In this document: positions 29,854 to 39,059 of the stretch, piece by piece | Position numbering within the stretch: the first letter of the stretch is position 1 | How the letters are laid out: every line of letters starts with the position of its first letter | DNA from: Ardenticatena maritima | Lineage (GTDB): Bacteria > Chloroflexota > Anaerolineae > Ardenticatenales > Ardenticatenaceae | Assembly (NCBI RefSeq): GCF_001306175.1 | Contig: NZ_LGKN01000005.1 | Coordinates: 310,001 to 374,000 of the forward strand | Reading direction: 5' to 3' | DNA length: 64,000 nucleotides | The notes under the pieces: model-generated | The model's input: the letters and a program-made list of their open reading frames with translations, nothing else | Told to the model about the DNA's origin: nothing | Databases searched by the model: none | Program-made: the position numbers and the translations under genes

Positions 29854-31647
29854 ATGCCCGAACCAACCGCCGATTTCATTTTCGGGACACTCGCCACCGA
29901 CGAGAAACGCCTGGCACGCCTCAAAGCCGAGCGGCGCGGGCTGTTCCACTTTCCCGAACCCCACCCGCGCGACCCCACGCCCGGCGCCCCCATCACCCTC
30001 ACCGTCACCACCGGTCCCGACGTGCCCGCCGACCGCGTTTGCCTCTACGTGACCACCGACGGCACACCACCCCGCGGCGCGCGCGGCGTCGCCCAGCACG
30101 GCATGGCGCTCCCCATGCGCCCCGTCGCCAGCGAATGGGAGACGCTCATTTGGGGCTACGTGACCCGCTGGGAAGCCACGTTGCCCCCCCAACCGGACGG
30201 CGCGCGCGTGCGCTACACCTTCGACGCCTGGCAATCCGCCGGCAGCGGCTACTGGCGCGAAGAGCACAAAGGCGCACCGCGGCTCTACGGGTTCGACGTG
30301 GACACACTCCGTGTGCCCGACTGGTTGCGCGCCGCCATCATCTACCAGATTTTCGTGGACCGCTTCGCGCCCGACCCCGGCAAATCCTTTGCACCGCCCA
30401 GCACCCCGCTGTCGGGCTTCTATGGCGGCACCCTGCGCGGCATCATCGCCAAACTCGACTACATCGCCTCACTCGGCGTCAACGCCATTTGGCTCACGCC
30501 CTTCTTCCCCAGCCCCAGCCACCACGGCTACGACGCCACCGACTACGGCAGCGTTGAACCCCGCCTGGGCACCAATGAGGACATTGACACCCTGCTCGCC
30601 GAAGCACACGCCCGCGGGTTGCGCGTCATTCTCGATTTCGTCGCCAACCACTGCTCGCACCGGCATCCCGCCTTCCTCGCCGCCCAGCAAGACCGCCACG
30701 CCCCCACGTTCGACTGGTTCACCTTTGAAGAATGGCCGCACCGCTACCGCACCTTCTTCAACGTCCAGAGCATGCCCCAATTCGACCACCAGAACCCCGG
30801 CGCGCGCGACTATCTCATCCGCCACGCCGTGCAGTGGCTGGAACGCGGCTTCGACGGCTTCCGCCTCGATTACGCCTACGGACCGCCCCACCTCTTTTGG
30901 AGCGAAATGCGCACCGCCACCCGCGCCGCCAAAGCCGACAGCGTCATGTTCGGCGAAGTGGTTGAAACCCCGCGCCTCATGCGCTCCTACGAAGGGCGCA
31001 TGGATGGGTGTCTCGATTTCCTGCTCCTGCAACACCTGCGCGCCCTCTTCGCCTTTGGGAACGAAACCGTCAGCACATTCGACGCCTTCCTGCACCGCCA
31101 CGCCGCCTACTTTGCGCAGGGCGAAAACTTTGTCCTGCCCGCCTTCCTGGACAACCACGACATGAACCGCTTTCTGTGGATTGCGTGCAACGACAAACGC
31201 CGCCTGCGGCTGGCGCTCCTCTGCCTCTTCACGCTGGCGGGACCCCCCGTTGTGTACTACGGTACCGAAGTTGGGCTGAGCCAGGTGCGCGACCTGCGCC
31301 ACCCGGACGGGCGCAACGTGCTCGAAGAATCACGCCTGCCCATGCTCTGGGGCGACGACCAGGACCGCGACCTGCTCGCCTTCTTTCGCCAACTCACGCT
31401 TTTGCGCCGCATGGGGGGCGACGTCTGGTGGCGCACCCCCCATGAGACGCGCCTGGTGGACGACACGCGCGGGCTCTACGCCTACGCCCACGGTCCCTAC
31501 ACCATCGTGCTGAACACTAGCGACGCCCCGCAAACCGCCGACATTGCCGGCGCCGGCGACGTTGTTCTGCGCACCGACGACGCCATCCACCTGCGCGGCA
31601 CCAGCATCGCCCTGCCCCCACTCAGCGGCGTTGCCTTGCTCGCCTGA
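29854..31647 (+). CDS. GH13 alpha-amylase-family glycosidase
   Basis: 597 residues. The start ATG follows GAGGAA with a six-base gap; another in-frame ATG 60 bases earlier lacks a site. There is an N-terminal beta domain of about 155 residues, then a TIM barrel. The four GH13 regions are clear: DFVANHCS, GFRLDYAYG with nucleophile Asp339, GEVVETP with acid/base Glu368, and FLDNHDMNRF with Asp436. There is no signal peptide, so it probably acts in the cytoplasm, perhaps as a maltogenic or neopullulanase-like enzyme on imported maltodextrins. A C-terminal beta domain completes the fold. Single gene; no transporter adjoins it. Confidence 0.93.
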   Translation: MPEPTADFIFGTLATDEKRLARLKAERRGLFHFPEPHPRDPTPGAPITLTVTTGPDVPADRVCLYVTTDGTPPRGARGVAQHGMALPMRPVASEWETLIWGYVTRWEATLPPQPDGARVRYTFDAWQSAGSGYWREEHKGAPRLYGFDVDTLRVPDWLRAAIIYQIFVDRFAPDPGKSFAPPSTPLSGFYGGTLRGIIAKLDYIASLGVNAIWLTPFFPSPSHHGYDATDYGSVEPRLGTNEDIDTLLAEAHARGLRVILDFVANHCSHRHPAFLAAQQDRHAPTFDWFTFEEWPHRYRTFFNVQSMPQFDHQNPGARDYLIRHAVQWLERGFDGFRLDYAYGPPHLFWSEMRTATRAAKADSVMFGEVVETPRLMRSYEGRMDGCLDFLLLQHLRALFAFGNETVSTFDAFLHRHAAYFAQGENFVLPAFLDNHDMNRFLWIACNDKRRLRLALLCLFTLAGPPVVYYGTEVGLSQVRDLRHPDGRNVLEESRLPMLWGDDQDRDLLAFFRQLTLLRRMGGDVWWRTPHETRLVDDTRGLYAYAHGPYTIVLNTSDAPQTADIAGAGDVVLRTDDAIHLRGTSIALPPLSGVALLA

Positions 31648-31651
31648 AACA

Positions 31652-31679
31652 GCGCGGCGCACGCACATGTGCGCCGCGC
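31652..31679 (+). terminator. GC-rich hairpin after the amylase gene
   Basis: Eleven-base perfect stem GCGCGGCGCAC with a six-base loop, four bases after the stop. It lacks a T-tract, so termination may be weak or factor-dependent. Confidence 0.55.
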
Positions 31680-31692
31680 GCCATCCCCCTAT

Positions 31693-31743
31693 TTGCCGCC
31701 CACCCGCTTTGTGCTATCCTTCACAACAAACCGACTAGTCGGT
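31693..31743 (+). promoter_or_regulatory. Promoter and TetR operator of the menaquinone operon
   Basis: TTGCCG and TATCCT have a 16-base spacer, and TGC before the -10 makes an extended -10. Ten bases later lies the perfect 14-base palindrome ACCGACTAGTCGGT, of the kind bound by TetR-family dimers. Repression of the following tetR gene and the genes behind it is the natural reading. Confidence 0.75.
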
Positions 31744-31772
31744 CTGTTTTGCGAGCAACAAGGAGGCGCAAC

Positions 31773-32378
31773 ATGCCCGAACCCGTCCAATCGCGTGCCC
31801 AAGCGACACGCCAACGCATTCTCGACGCCGCCATGCGCATTTTTTCCAACAAAGGCTATCACGATACGCGCGTGGACGAGATTGCCGCGGCGTCGGAAAC
31901 GTCAAAAGGCGCTATTTATTTCCACTTTCCCAGCAAGGAGCGCATTTTTCTGGCACTCATTGACCAATTCGCCGACTTGCTGGAAGCGCAACTGGAAAAA
32001 GCCCTGGCGGAAACTCCCGGCGGCATCGAACGGGTGGACGCCGCCCTGCGCGTCTGCCTGGAAACGTTCGGGCAATATCGCCATCTGGCCAAAATTGTGC
32101 TGGTGCAAGCCGTGGGGTTGGGGCAAATTTTCGAGCAGAAGCGCATCGAAGTGCATCAGCGGTTTGTGCACGTCATCAAACGCGAACTGGACAAAGCCGT
32201 CGCCGAAGGCGACATTCCCCCCATTGACACCGAAGTTGCCGCGCTGGCGTGGATGGGGGCGCTGAACGAGGTAGTCATTCAGTGGGTACACACGGGCGAA
32301 CCAGACCCCACACGCAGTTTGCCCACCTTGCGCCTCATGCTGTTGCGGAGTGTCGGCGTCAATGTTGAAACGGAGTAA
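31773..32378 (+). CDS. TetR-family regulator heading the menaquinone operon
   Basis: 201 residues. The start ATG has AAGGAGG with six bases between. The N-terminal helix-turn-helix is typical: TRQRILDAAMRIFSNKGYHDT, DEIAAASETSKGAIYFHF and SKERIFLALI (about residues 10-57). The C-terminal helical ligand-binding part has a WMGALNEVVIQWV helix of the common TetR_C type. The ligand is unknown; fatty-acyl or quinone-like compounds are possible. The palindrome before it is the likely autoregulatory site. The menF gene starts 24 bases later, so this repressor probably controls the whole operon. Confidence 0.92.
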   Translation: MPEPVQSRAQATRQRILDAAMRIFSNKGYHDTRVDEIAAASETSKGAIYFHFPSKERIFLALIDQFADLLEAQLEKALAETPGGIERVDAALRVCLETFGQYRHLAKIVLVQAVGLGQIFEQKRIEVHQRFVHVIKRELDKAVAEGDIPPIDTEVAALAWMGALNEVVIQWVHTGEPDPTRSLPTLRLMLLRSVGVNVETE

Positions 32379-32402
32379 GCGGCAATGTTGCGAGAGGAAA
32401 CG

Positions 32403-33743
32403 ATGACTTCTCATCTTTCAACCCGTCAAGGAGGACGGTTCCCCAACCTGAATACGCCTGTGGTGCTCACCCGACGGTGTGCGCCCATTGCGCCCCATGC
32501 CCTGCTGCACGTGGGGAAAGGCCACGCCCGCTTTTTCTGGCAAACGCCTCAGGGGCAAACAGTGGCGGCTTTTGGCGTCATGCACCGTTTGCAAACACGC
32601 GGCGCCGACCGTTTCGTCCACATGGCCGCCGCCGCCCAAAACGTGCTGGCAAACCTGCGCACCACAGGCGCGCCCGACGCCCCCGCCCCTCTGCTGGTTG
32701 GCGGTTTCGCCTTTGACAACCGCCAGGCGTATGGGTGGGAAGGGTTCGCCCCCGCCGATTTTATCCTGCCCCGCGTGGTACTCCGTACCGATGAGCGCGG
32801 CACATGGCTCAGTGTGTGCGCCGAAGACGAGACCAAGGCGGAGAAACTCTGGCAAGCGGTGGTAGAAGCGGTACACCGCGCGCCTGCGGTGGGCGCAACC
32901 ACGCTGCCCCGCATTCAGCACGAAACGCGCGCGCCTGATGAACACACCTGGCGGGAGATGGTGCAACAAGCCATCGAGAGCATTCGCGCCGACGTGGTGC
33001 AAAAGGTGGTGCTGGCGCGCACTTGCCGCGTGCAGACCAACGCCCCGGTTGACCCGCTGGCGGCGCTGGCGCGCCTGCAAGCGCGCTACCAGGGGTGCTT
33101 CATCTTCCTGGTCGAACCGACGCCGGGGCATGCGTTTTTTGGCGCAACCCCCGAAATCCTGGCGGACGTGCAGGGGACGACGCTCCGCACCATGGCGCTC
33201 GCCGGCTCCATCGGGCGCGGCGCCACCCCCGAAGAAGACGCCGCCCGCGCCGCCGAACTGCTCAACAGCGCCAAAGACCGCCGCGAACATGCGTTCGTCG
33301 TGCAGGCGATTTTGCGCCACCTGCGCCATCTCGCCCACGACATCACCAGCGCTCCCGCCCCCTCGCTCTTGCGCTTGCCCAACATTCAGCACTTGCACAC
33401 CCCCATCACCGCCACGCTCAACGCCGACGTGCGCATTTGGGACGTTGTGGCTCACTTGCACCCCACGCCGGCGGTGGGTGGTGTGCCGCGTGAACGGGCG
33501 CTGGCGCTCATCCACGAACTGGAACCGTTTGCGCGCGGCTGGTACGCCGCCCCGGTCGGCTGGGTGGACGCCGAGGGCGACGGCACATTCGTAGTCGCCA
33601 TTCGCTCCGCGCTGGCGGTTGCCCGCACGCTCACGCTCTACGCGGGCGCGGGCATCGTCGCCGATTCCGACCCACAACGCGAATGGCACGAAACCGGCTT
33701 GAAATTCCGCCCATTGCTCGAAGCGATTGGAATACACTCGTGA
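32403..33743 (+). CDS. menF: Isochorismate synthase
   Basis: 446 residues. ATG at 32403 with GAGAGG; an alternative ATG 18 bases earlier has GGAG nine bases upstream. The chorismate-binding fold in the C-terminal two thirds shows VEPTPGHAFFGATPEIL, TMALAGSIGRG, LLNSAKDRREHAFVV, HPTPAVGGVPRE and FARGWYAAPVGW. It converts chorismate to isochorismate with Mg2+, entering menaquinone synthesis; the family is shared with salicylate synthases, but the gene order with menD and menB fixes the role. It stands between TetR and menD. Confidence 0.95.
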   Translation: MTSHLSTRQGGRFPNLNTPVVLTRRCAPIAPHALLHVGKGHARFFWQTPQGQTVAAFGVMHRLQTRGADRFVHMAAAAQNVLANLRTTGAPDAPAPLLVGGFAFDNRQAYGWEGFAPADFILPRVVLRTDERGTWLSVCAEDETKAEKLWQAVVEAVHRAPAVGATTLPRIQHETRAPDEHTWREMVQQAIESIRADVVQKVVLARTCRVQTNAPVDPLAALARLQARYQGCFIFLVEPTPGHAFFGATPEILADVQGTTLRTMALAGSIGRGATPEEDAARAAELLNSAKDRREHAFVVQAILRHLRHLAHDITSAPAPSLLRLPNIQHLHTPITATLNADVRIWDVVAHLHPTPAVGGVPRERALALIHELEPFARGWYAAPVGWVDAEGDGTFVVAIRSALAVARTLTLYAGAGIVADSDPQREWHETGLKFRPLLEAIGIHS

Positions 33744-33753
33744 AGGATATGCC

Positions 33754-35556
33754 ATGAACGCACACGCGCACGCCAACCGCAACACCTTCTGGGCATCCAT
33801 CTTTGTGGACGAACTGGCGCGCGCCGGCGTCCAGCATGCGGTCGTCGCGCCTGGTTCGCGCTCCACACCGTTGGCGCTGGCGTTGGCGAACACACCACAC
33901 ATCCAGGTCGTCTCGTTGCTGGATGAACGCGGCGCGGCGTTCTTTGCGCTGGGCATGGCGCGCGCGACCCAACGCCCGGTTGTGGTGCTTTCGTCGTCCG
34001 GCACAGCCACCGCCAACTTTTACCCCGCGGTCATCGAAGCCGCTCAAACGCGCGTGCCGCTCATCGTCATCACAGCCGACCGCCCGCACGAACTGCGGCA
34101 AAGCGGCGCGAACCAGACGATTGACCAACTCAAACTCTACGGCGACCATGTGCGCTGGTTCTTTGACATGCCCCTGCCCGAAGCCACACCGCCCGACCAT
34201 GTGTTGCGTGCGGTGCGCCAACTTGCCGTGCGCGCCGTCGCCGAAGCCACCGGGCGCCCGCGCGGTCCCGTGCACCTGAATTTTCCATTCCGCAAACCGC
34301 TGGAACCAACCCCCGTCCCGCACGACCTGCCCACGCCCTTGCCGAACACGCTCGGCTACCGTGGGCGCTCCGACGGGACACCCTTCACACACGTGCGCCG
34401 TGGACGCCTGCATCCGGACGATGAAACAGTCGCCTGGCTCAGCACGCTCATGCAGAACACCCCGCGCGGCGTGTTCGTGCTGGGCAAACACCCCTTGTCC
34501 GAGGAAGCCGTGGACGCCCTCGCCCGCCTGGCGCGCGTGACGGGCTACCCGGTTCTGGCGGACGCCCTTTCGGGGGCGCGGTTTGGGCATCATCTCGGCT
34601 ACGCCGGCGTGGTCATTTGCACCGGCTACGAACTGTTTTTGCCCTTCTTGCCCAAAACACTCACCCCCGACCTGATTGTGCATCTGGGCGGCATGCCCGT
34701 TTCAGCCCAACTCGAAAACTTCCTGGCGCGCACGCCCGCCATGCGCATCGTGATCAGCGAAGACGGCGCCTGGGAAGACGCCGTGCATACCGCCCATCAT
34801 TGGATTGAGAGCGACGCCGCACGGCTTTTGAGCGCCATCTACGCTACACTCAGCGACCGCGGCACCGCCCTGCTGGGCTGGACATCCGCCTGGGGGGCGA
34901 TTGACGGCATGGTGCGGCTGGCGATTGAAAGCGCACGCGAAATGTACCCCGACGCTGAGGAATTTGTCATCGCCGACGTTCTCAACAGCCTGCCGGAAGA
35001 AAGCGCGCTCGTCGTGGGGAATAGCCTGCCCGTGCGCCATCTCGACCTGTTCGGGCGGGTGCTCCGCCGCCGCCTGCACATCTTCGCCAATCGGGGCGCC
35101 AGCGGCATAGACGGCGTGGTCTCGACGGCGCTGGGCGTTGCCGCCGCTCGCCCCCACCACCCCACTGTGCTGGTGATTGGCGACGTCTCGTTCTACCACG
35201 ACATGAACGCGCTGCTGGCGGTGCAACGCGCCGCTCTGCGGAACATCCACATCGTTGTCCTCAACAACGGTGGCGGCGCGATTTTCAAGCGCCTGCCCAT
35301 CGCCCAGTACGACCCACCGTTTCGCGACCTGTTCTACACCGCGCACGCCATGCACTTCAAGCCGGTTGCCGACATGTTCGGCATGGCATACGTCCACACG
35401 GCAAGCCGCGCCCGTGTGCGCACGGCGCTGGATGCGGCAATCGCCACCGAGACGCCAACGCTCATCGAATTCCAATCCGACCCGGAACTGTCCGAGCATG
35501 TGCGCCATTTCCTGCGCGACATGATGGCTGACCTGATTGACAACCAGACAAAATGA
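33754..35556 (+). CDS. menD: SEPHCHC synthase MenD
   Basis: 600 residues. The start ATG has AAGGA and a six-base gap, ten bases after menF. Thiamine-diphosphate enzyme with N-terminal VAPGSRSTPLALAL, the SSSGTATANFYPAV stretch, and the cofactor-binding region VIGDVSFYHDMNALL near the C-terminus. It adds 2-oxoglutarate-derived succinic semialdehyde to isochorismate with loss of CO2 in the cytoplasm. Its length and motifs are normal. Confidence 0.97.
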   Translation: MNAHAHANRNTFWASIFVDELARAGVQHAVVAPGSRSTPLALALANTPHIQVVSLLDERGAAFFALGMARATQRPVVVLSSSGTATANFYPAVIEAAQTRVPLIVITADRPHELRQSGANQTIDQLKLYGDHVRWFFDMPLPEATPPDHVLRAVRQLAVRAVAEATGRPRGPVHLNFPFRKPLEPTPVPHDLPTPLPNTLGYRGRSDGTPFTHVRRGRLHPDDETVAWLSTLMQNTPRGVFVLGKHPLSEEAVDALARLARVTGYPVLADALSGARFGHHLGYAGVVICTGYELFLPFLPKTLTPDLIVHLGGMPVSAQLENFLARTPAMRIVISEDGAWEDAVHTAHHWIESDAARLLSAIYATLSDRGTALLGWTSAWGAIDGMVRLAIESAREMYPDAEEFVIADVLNSLPEESALVVGNSLPVRHLDLFGRVLRRRLHIFANRGASGIDGVVSTALGVAAARPHHPTVLVIGDVSFYHDMNALLAVQRAALRNIHIVVLNNGGGAIFKRLPIAQYDPPFRDLFYTAHAMHFKPVADMFGMAYVHTASRARVRTALDAAIATETPTLIEFQSDPELSEHVRHFLRDMMADLIDNQTK

Positions 35557-35574
35557 AGAGAAGGAGCGAGCCCG

Positions 35575-36447
35575 ATGACCGAACCGCAAACCTGGAACTA
35601 CATCCGCAAAGCCGCCGATTGGCAACAGGTGAAAGCGTACAACGATATCACCTACTACAAAGCCGACGGTGTGGCGCGTATCGCCTTCAACCGTCCCGAA
35701 GTGCGCAATGCGTTTCGCCCCGAAACCATTGATGAGATGATCGAAGCCTTCCGCGACGCCTGGCTGGACACCAGCATCGGCACGATTTTGCTCACCGGCG
35801 AAGGTCCTTCCCCCAAAGATGGCGGCTGGGCGTTTTGCGCCGGGGGCGACCAACGCGTGCGTGGGCATGGCGGCTACGAGGGGGGCTACGAACTGCCGCG
35901 CCTGCACGTGCTGGAACTCCAACGCATGATTCGCTTCATGCCCAAGGTGGTGATTTGCGTGGTGCCGGGCTGGGCGGTCGGCGGGGGGCACAGCCTGCAC
36001 GTCGTCTGCGATTTGACGATTGCCAGCCGCGAGCATGCCCGCTTCCAGCAAGCCGACGCCCGCGTAGCCAGTTTCGACGGGGGCTACGGCTCGGCGTATC
36101 TCGCCAAGCAAGTCGGGCAAAAACGGGCGCGCGAAATTTTCTTCCTGGAACAGGTGTACAGCGCCGAAGAGGCGTACCAGATGGGCATGGTCAACAAGGT
36201 GGTGCCGCATGAGGAATTGGAAGAAGCGGCTTTTGAATGGGCGCAAATTATCAACAGCAAAAGCCCCACCGCTATCCGCATGCTCAAATACGCCTTCAAC
36301 CTGCTGGATGATGGGCTGGTGGGGCAACAAATCTTCGCCGGCGAAGCCACACGCCTGGCGTACATGACCGATGAAGCCAAAGAAGGGCGCGACGCCTTCC
36401 TTGAAAAACGCAAACCGCGCTTTGACAAATTCCCACGCTGGCCATGA
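35575..36447 (+). CDS. menB: 1,4-dihydroxy-2-naphthoyl-CoA synthase
   Basis: 290 residues, GAAGGAGCGAG upstream. The crotonase-fold motifs are clear: AFNRPEVRNAFRPETIDEM, GWAFCAGGDQRVRG forming the oxyanion site, VPGWAVGGGHSLH and FDGGYGSAYLA. It closes the naphthoquinol ring of o-succinylbenzoyl-CoA. MenC and MenH are not in the operon, so the o-succinylbenzoate step must be made elsewhere. Confidence 0.97.
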   Translation: MTEPQTWNYIRKAADWQQVKAYNDITYYKADGVARIAFNRPEVRNAFRPETIDEMIEAFRDAWLDTSIGTILLTGEGPSPKDGGWAFCAGGDQRVRGHGGYEGGYELPRLHVLELQRMIRFMPKVVICVVPGWAVGGGHSLHVVCDLTIASREHARFQQADARVASFDGGYGSAYLAKQVGQKRAREIFFLEQVYSAEEAYQMGMVNKVVPHEELEEAAFEWAQIINSKSPTAIRMLKYAFNLLDDGLVGQQIFAGEATRLAYMTDEAKEGRDAFLEKRKPRFDKFPRWP

Positions 36448-36463
36448 GGGGGGCACATCGGCT

Positions 36464-38005
36464 GTGAACACCAACACCAACCGACCAGACAACCCACCCA
36501 TGCTGTTGCCCACAACACCGCCAACGGATTGGCTTGCCGAACGCGCCGCCCGCTCCCCATTGCGGGCGGCGTTGTACTGGCAACAGCGCGTCTGGACGTA
36601 TGGCGACCTGCACCGCGACGCCAACCACCTCGCGGCGCGTTTGCGTGCCGCCGGTGTGGACAACGGCGCGCGCGTCGCCATGCTGCTGCCCAACACCCCC
36701 GAAGCCGTGTTGCTCATTCATGCGGTGGTCCGCGTGGGGGCAACGCTGGTGCCGCTCAACACCCGCCTGACCCCCGCCGAACTCGCCTGGCAAGTGGCGC
36801 AGACAACCCCGGCGGTACTCGTGCACAACAACAGAACCGCCGCACAGGCGGAACCGCTGGGCGTTCACGTTCCCTTGCTCAATGTGGATGAACCGGCTGC
36901 CCCGCCGCGCAACGTGCGCCCCTTTTCCCCGCTGCCCTTCGACGGTGTGCATGCCATCGTCTTCACATCGGGCACCACGGGGCGACCCAAAGGGGCGATG
37001 CTGACCCTCGCCAACCACTTTTGGAGCGCCACCGCGTCGGGGTGGCGGTTGGGCGTGCAGCGCAACGACTGCTGGCTGCTCTGCATGCCGCTCTACCACG
37101 TGGGCGGCATGGCGATTGTCCTGCGCTCGGCGCTCTACGGCACCGCCATTCTTCTGCATGAACGCTTTGACACCGACGCCGTCACCCACGCGCTCGACAG
37201 CGGGCGCGTGACGCTTGTTTCGGTGGTGCCCACCATGCTCAAACGCCTGCTCGACGCCCGCCGCGACCGCCCGCTGCCCCCTTCTGTGCGCACCGTGCTT
37301 GTCGGGGGCGCCGCCACGCCGCCCCCCCTGCTGGAACGCGCTCTCGCGGCGGGTCTTCCCGTGGCGCTCACCTACGGGCTGACCGAAGCCGCTTCGCAAG
37401 TCGCCACCGCCGCACCGGATGAAGTGCGCGCCGCACCGGGGACGGTGGGCGCTCCCCTCTGGGGCACAGAGGTGCGCATTCTGCGCGACGACGGCACGCC
37501 CGCGGCGGTCGGCGAAGTGGGCGAAATCACCGTGCGCGGGCGCACGGTGATGCGCGGCTACTGGCAAAACCCCGTCGCCACACAGCGCACCCTGCGCCAG
37601 GGCTGGCTCCACACAGGCGACATGGGCTATCTCGATGAAGTCGGGCGGCTCTGGATGATGCAACGCCGCACAGACCTGATTGTGAGCGGGGGCGAAAACG
37701 TCTATCCCTCGGAAGTCGAGGGCGTATTGTTGCGCCATCCGGCTGTGGCGGCGGTTTGTGTGGTCGGCGTTCCCGATGCCGAATGGGGGGAAGCCGTGAC
37801 AGCCGTCATCCAACTGCACCCGGAGGCGTCAGCCACACCGGAAGAGATACGGGCGTTTTGTCGCGACCATCTTGCGGGCTACAAGTGCCCCAAGCATGTT
37901 CTGTTTGTTGACGCCTTGCCGCTGACTGCCTCGGGCAAGATTGCGCGGCAAGCCGTGAAAGAACGCCTTGCCGGTGGCGCATGGCGTGAGAACCGTATGG
38001 GCTGA
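36464..38005 (+). CDS. menE: o-Succinylbenzoate-CoA ligase
   Basis: 513 residues if the GTG after GAGGGGGG is used; the first ATG, 36 bases later, has no site. It is an ANL-superfamily adenylate-forming enzyme: FTSGTTGRPKGAMLT (P-loop), YGLTEAASQVA, GEITVRGRTVMRGY, LHTGDMGYLDEVGRLWM and the catalytic Lys in LTASGKIARQ. Position after menB supports the OSB-CoA ligase role over a general fatty-acyl-CoA ligase. The start lies 16 bases after menB. Confidence 0.93.
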   Translation: MNTNTNRPDNPPMLLPTTPPTDWLAERAARSPLRAALYWQQRVWTYGDLHRDANHLAARLRAAGVDNGARVAMLLPNTPEAVLLIHAVVRVGATLVPLNTRLTPAELAWQVAQTTPAVLVHNNRTAAQAEPLGVHVPLLNVDEPAAPPRNVRPFSPLPFDGVHAIVFTSGTTGRPKGAMLTLANHFWSATASGWRLGVQRNDCWLLCMPLYHVGGMAIVLRSALYGTAILLHERFDTDAVTHALDSGRVTLVSVVPTMLKRLLDARRDRPLPPSVRTVLVGGAATPPPLLERALAAGLPVALTYGLTEAASQVATAAPDEVRAAPGTVGAPLWGTEVRILRDDGTPAAVGEVGEITVRGRTVMRGYWQNPVATQRTLRQGWLHTGDMGYLDEVGRLWMMQRRTDLIVSGGENVYPSEVEGVLLRHPAVAAVCVVGVPDAEWGEAVTAVIQLHPEASATPEEIRAFCRDHLAGYKCPKHVLFVDALPLTASGKIARQAVKERLAGGAWRENRMG

Positions 38006-38039
38006 AAAGCCAACACCTCGTTGGAGAGGAGGTCGAACC

Positions 38040-38858
38040 ATGACAGAGACGACGACAACAACCCGTCCGGTGACCATCCGCGATGACGTGGTCATTGGCG
38101 GAAACGACATTACGCTCATCCTCGGTCCCTGTTCGGTGGAATCCTACGAACAGGTGCGCGCCGTTGCCGAAGTGCTGGTGGCGCACGGTGTGCGGCTGTT
38201 GCGGGGCGGGGCGTTCAAACCGCGCACATCGCCCCACGCCTTCCAGGGGCTGGGGCGTGAAGGGCTGGAAATTTTGCGCGCCGTCGCCGATGAATTCGGC
38301 TTGCTGGTGGTGACCGAAGCGCTGGGCGTGGAACATGTGCCCCTCGTCGCCGAATACGCCGACATCATCCAGATTGGCAGCCGCAACATGCAGCACTTCC
38401 CGCTTCTGTGGGCTGTCGGTGAAACCGACAAGCCGGTTCTGCTAAAACGCGGCTTTATGGCAACCGTGCATGAATGGTTGATGGCGGCGGAACACATCGC
38501 CTCGCGCGGCAACGAGCGCATTCTCCTCTGCGAGCGGGGCATTCGCACCTTTGAGACCGCCACACGCAACACGCTCGACACCAACGCCATTGCGCTGGTC
38601 AAAGCCACCACGCCTTTCCCCGTCATCGGCGACCCCAGCCACGCCACCGGGCGCACCGACCTGGTGATTCCGGCGGCGCGTGCGGCGCTTGCCGCCGGCG
38701 CCGATGGGCTGATTGTGGAAGTTCACCCACGCCCCGAAGAAGCGCTATCGGATGGGCAGCAATCGCTCCCGCTGGAACAGGTGCCCGCGCTGGTGGACGC
38801 CGCGCGCCGTATCGCCGAAGCGCTTGGGCGTGGGGTGCCCATGCCGGCGACACGCTAA
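38040..38858 (+). CDS. aroF: 3-deoxy-7-phosphoheptulonate synthase (DAHP synthase)
   Basis: 272 residues with GGAGAGGAGG upstream, typical for the short Ibeta class without a regulatory ACT or mutase domain. Motifs: LILGPCSVES, RGGAFKPRTSPHAFQGLG, DIIQIGSRNMQ, KRGFMATVHEW, GDPSHATGRTDLV and VEVHPRPEEALSDG. It joins phosphoenolpyruvate and erythrose-4-phosphate in the first shikimate step. Its place at the end of the menaquinone operon suggests that chorismate supply is raised together with quinone demand. Confidence 0.96.
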   Translation: MTETTTTTRPVTIRDDVVIGGNDITLILGPCSVESYEQVRAVAEVLVAHGVRLLRGGAFKPRTSPHAFQGLGREGLEILRAVADEFGLLVVTEALGVEHVPLVAEYADIIQIGSRNMQHFPLLWAVGETDKPVLLKRGFMATVHEWLMAAEHIASRGNERILLCERGIRTFETATRNTLDTNAIALVKATTPFPVIGDPSHATGRTDLVIPAARAALAAGADGLIVEVHPRPEEALSDGQQSLPLEQVPALVDAARRIAEALGRGVPMPATR

Positions 38859-38871
38859 TGCACATCAAAAC

Positions 38872-38902
38872 AAAACGAGGCGACACGATGTCGCCTCGTT
38901 TT
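38872..38902. terminator. Terminator between aroF and tRNA-Pro
   Basis: Perfect 13-base stem AAAACGAGGCGAC with an ACGAT loop and TTTT on one side, AAAA on the other. It ends the men operon and probably also the convergent tRNA transcript. Confidence 0.95.
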
Positions 38903-38983
<81 letters not shown>

Positions 38984-39059
38984 AAGCAGGGCAGATTATA
39001 GCACGGTGAGCGGGAAAAGCAACCTTGAAAAGTCAGACACAACACCGCCACGGCGTTTT

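Noticed and set aside
34702-36717. A 670-codon minus-strand frame over menD and menB
   Set aside because: The plus-strand genes show complete motifs and correct ribosome sites. The minus frame has none.
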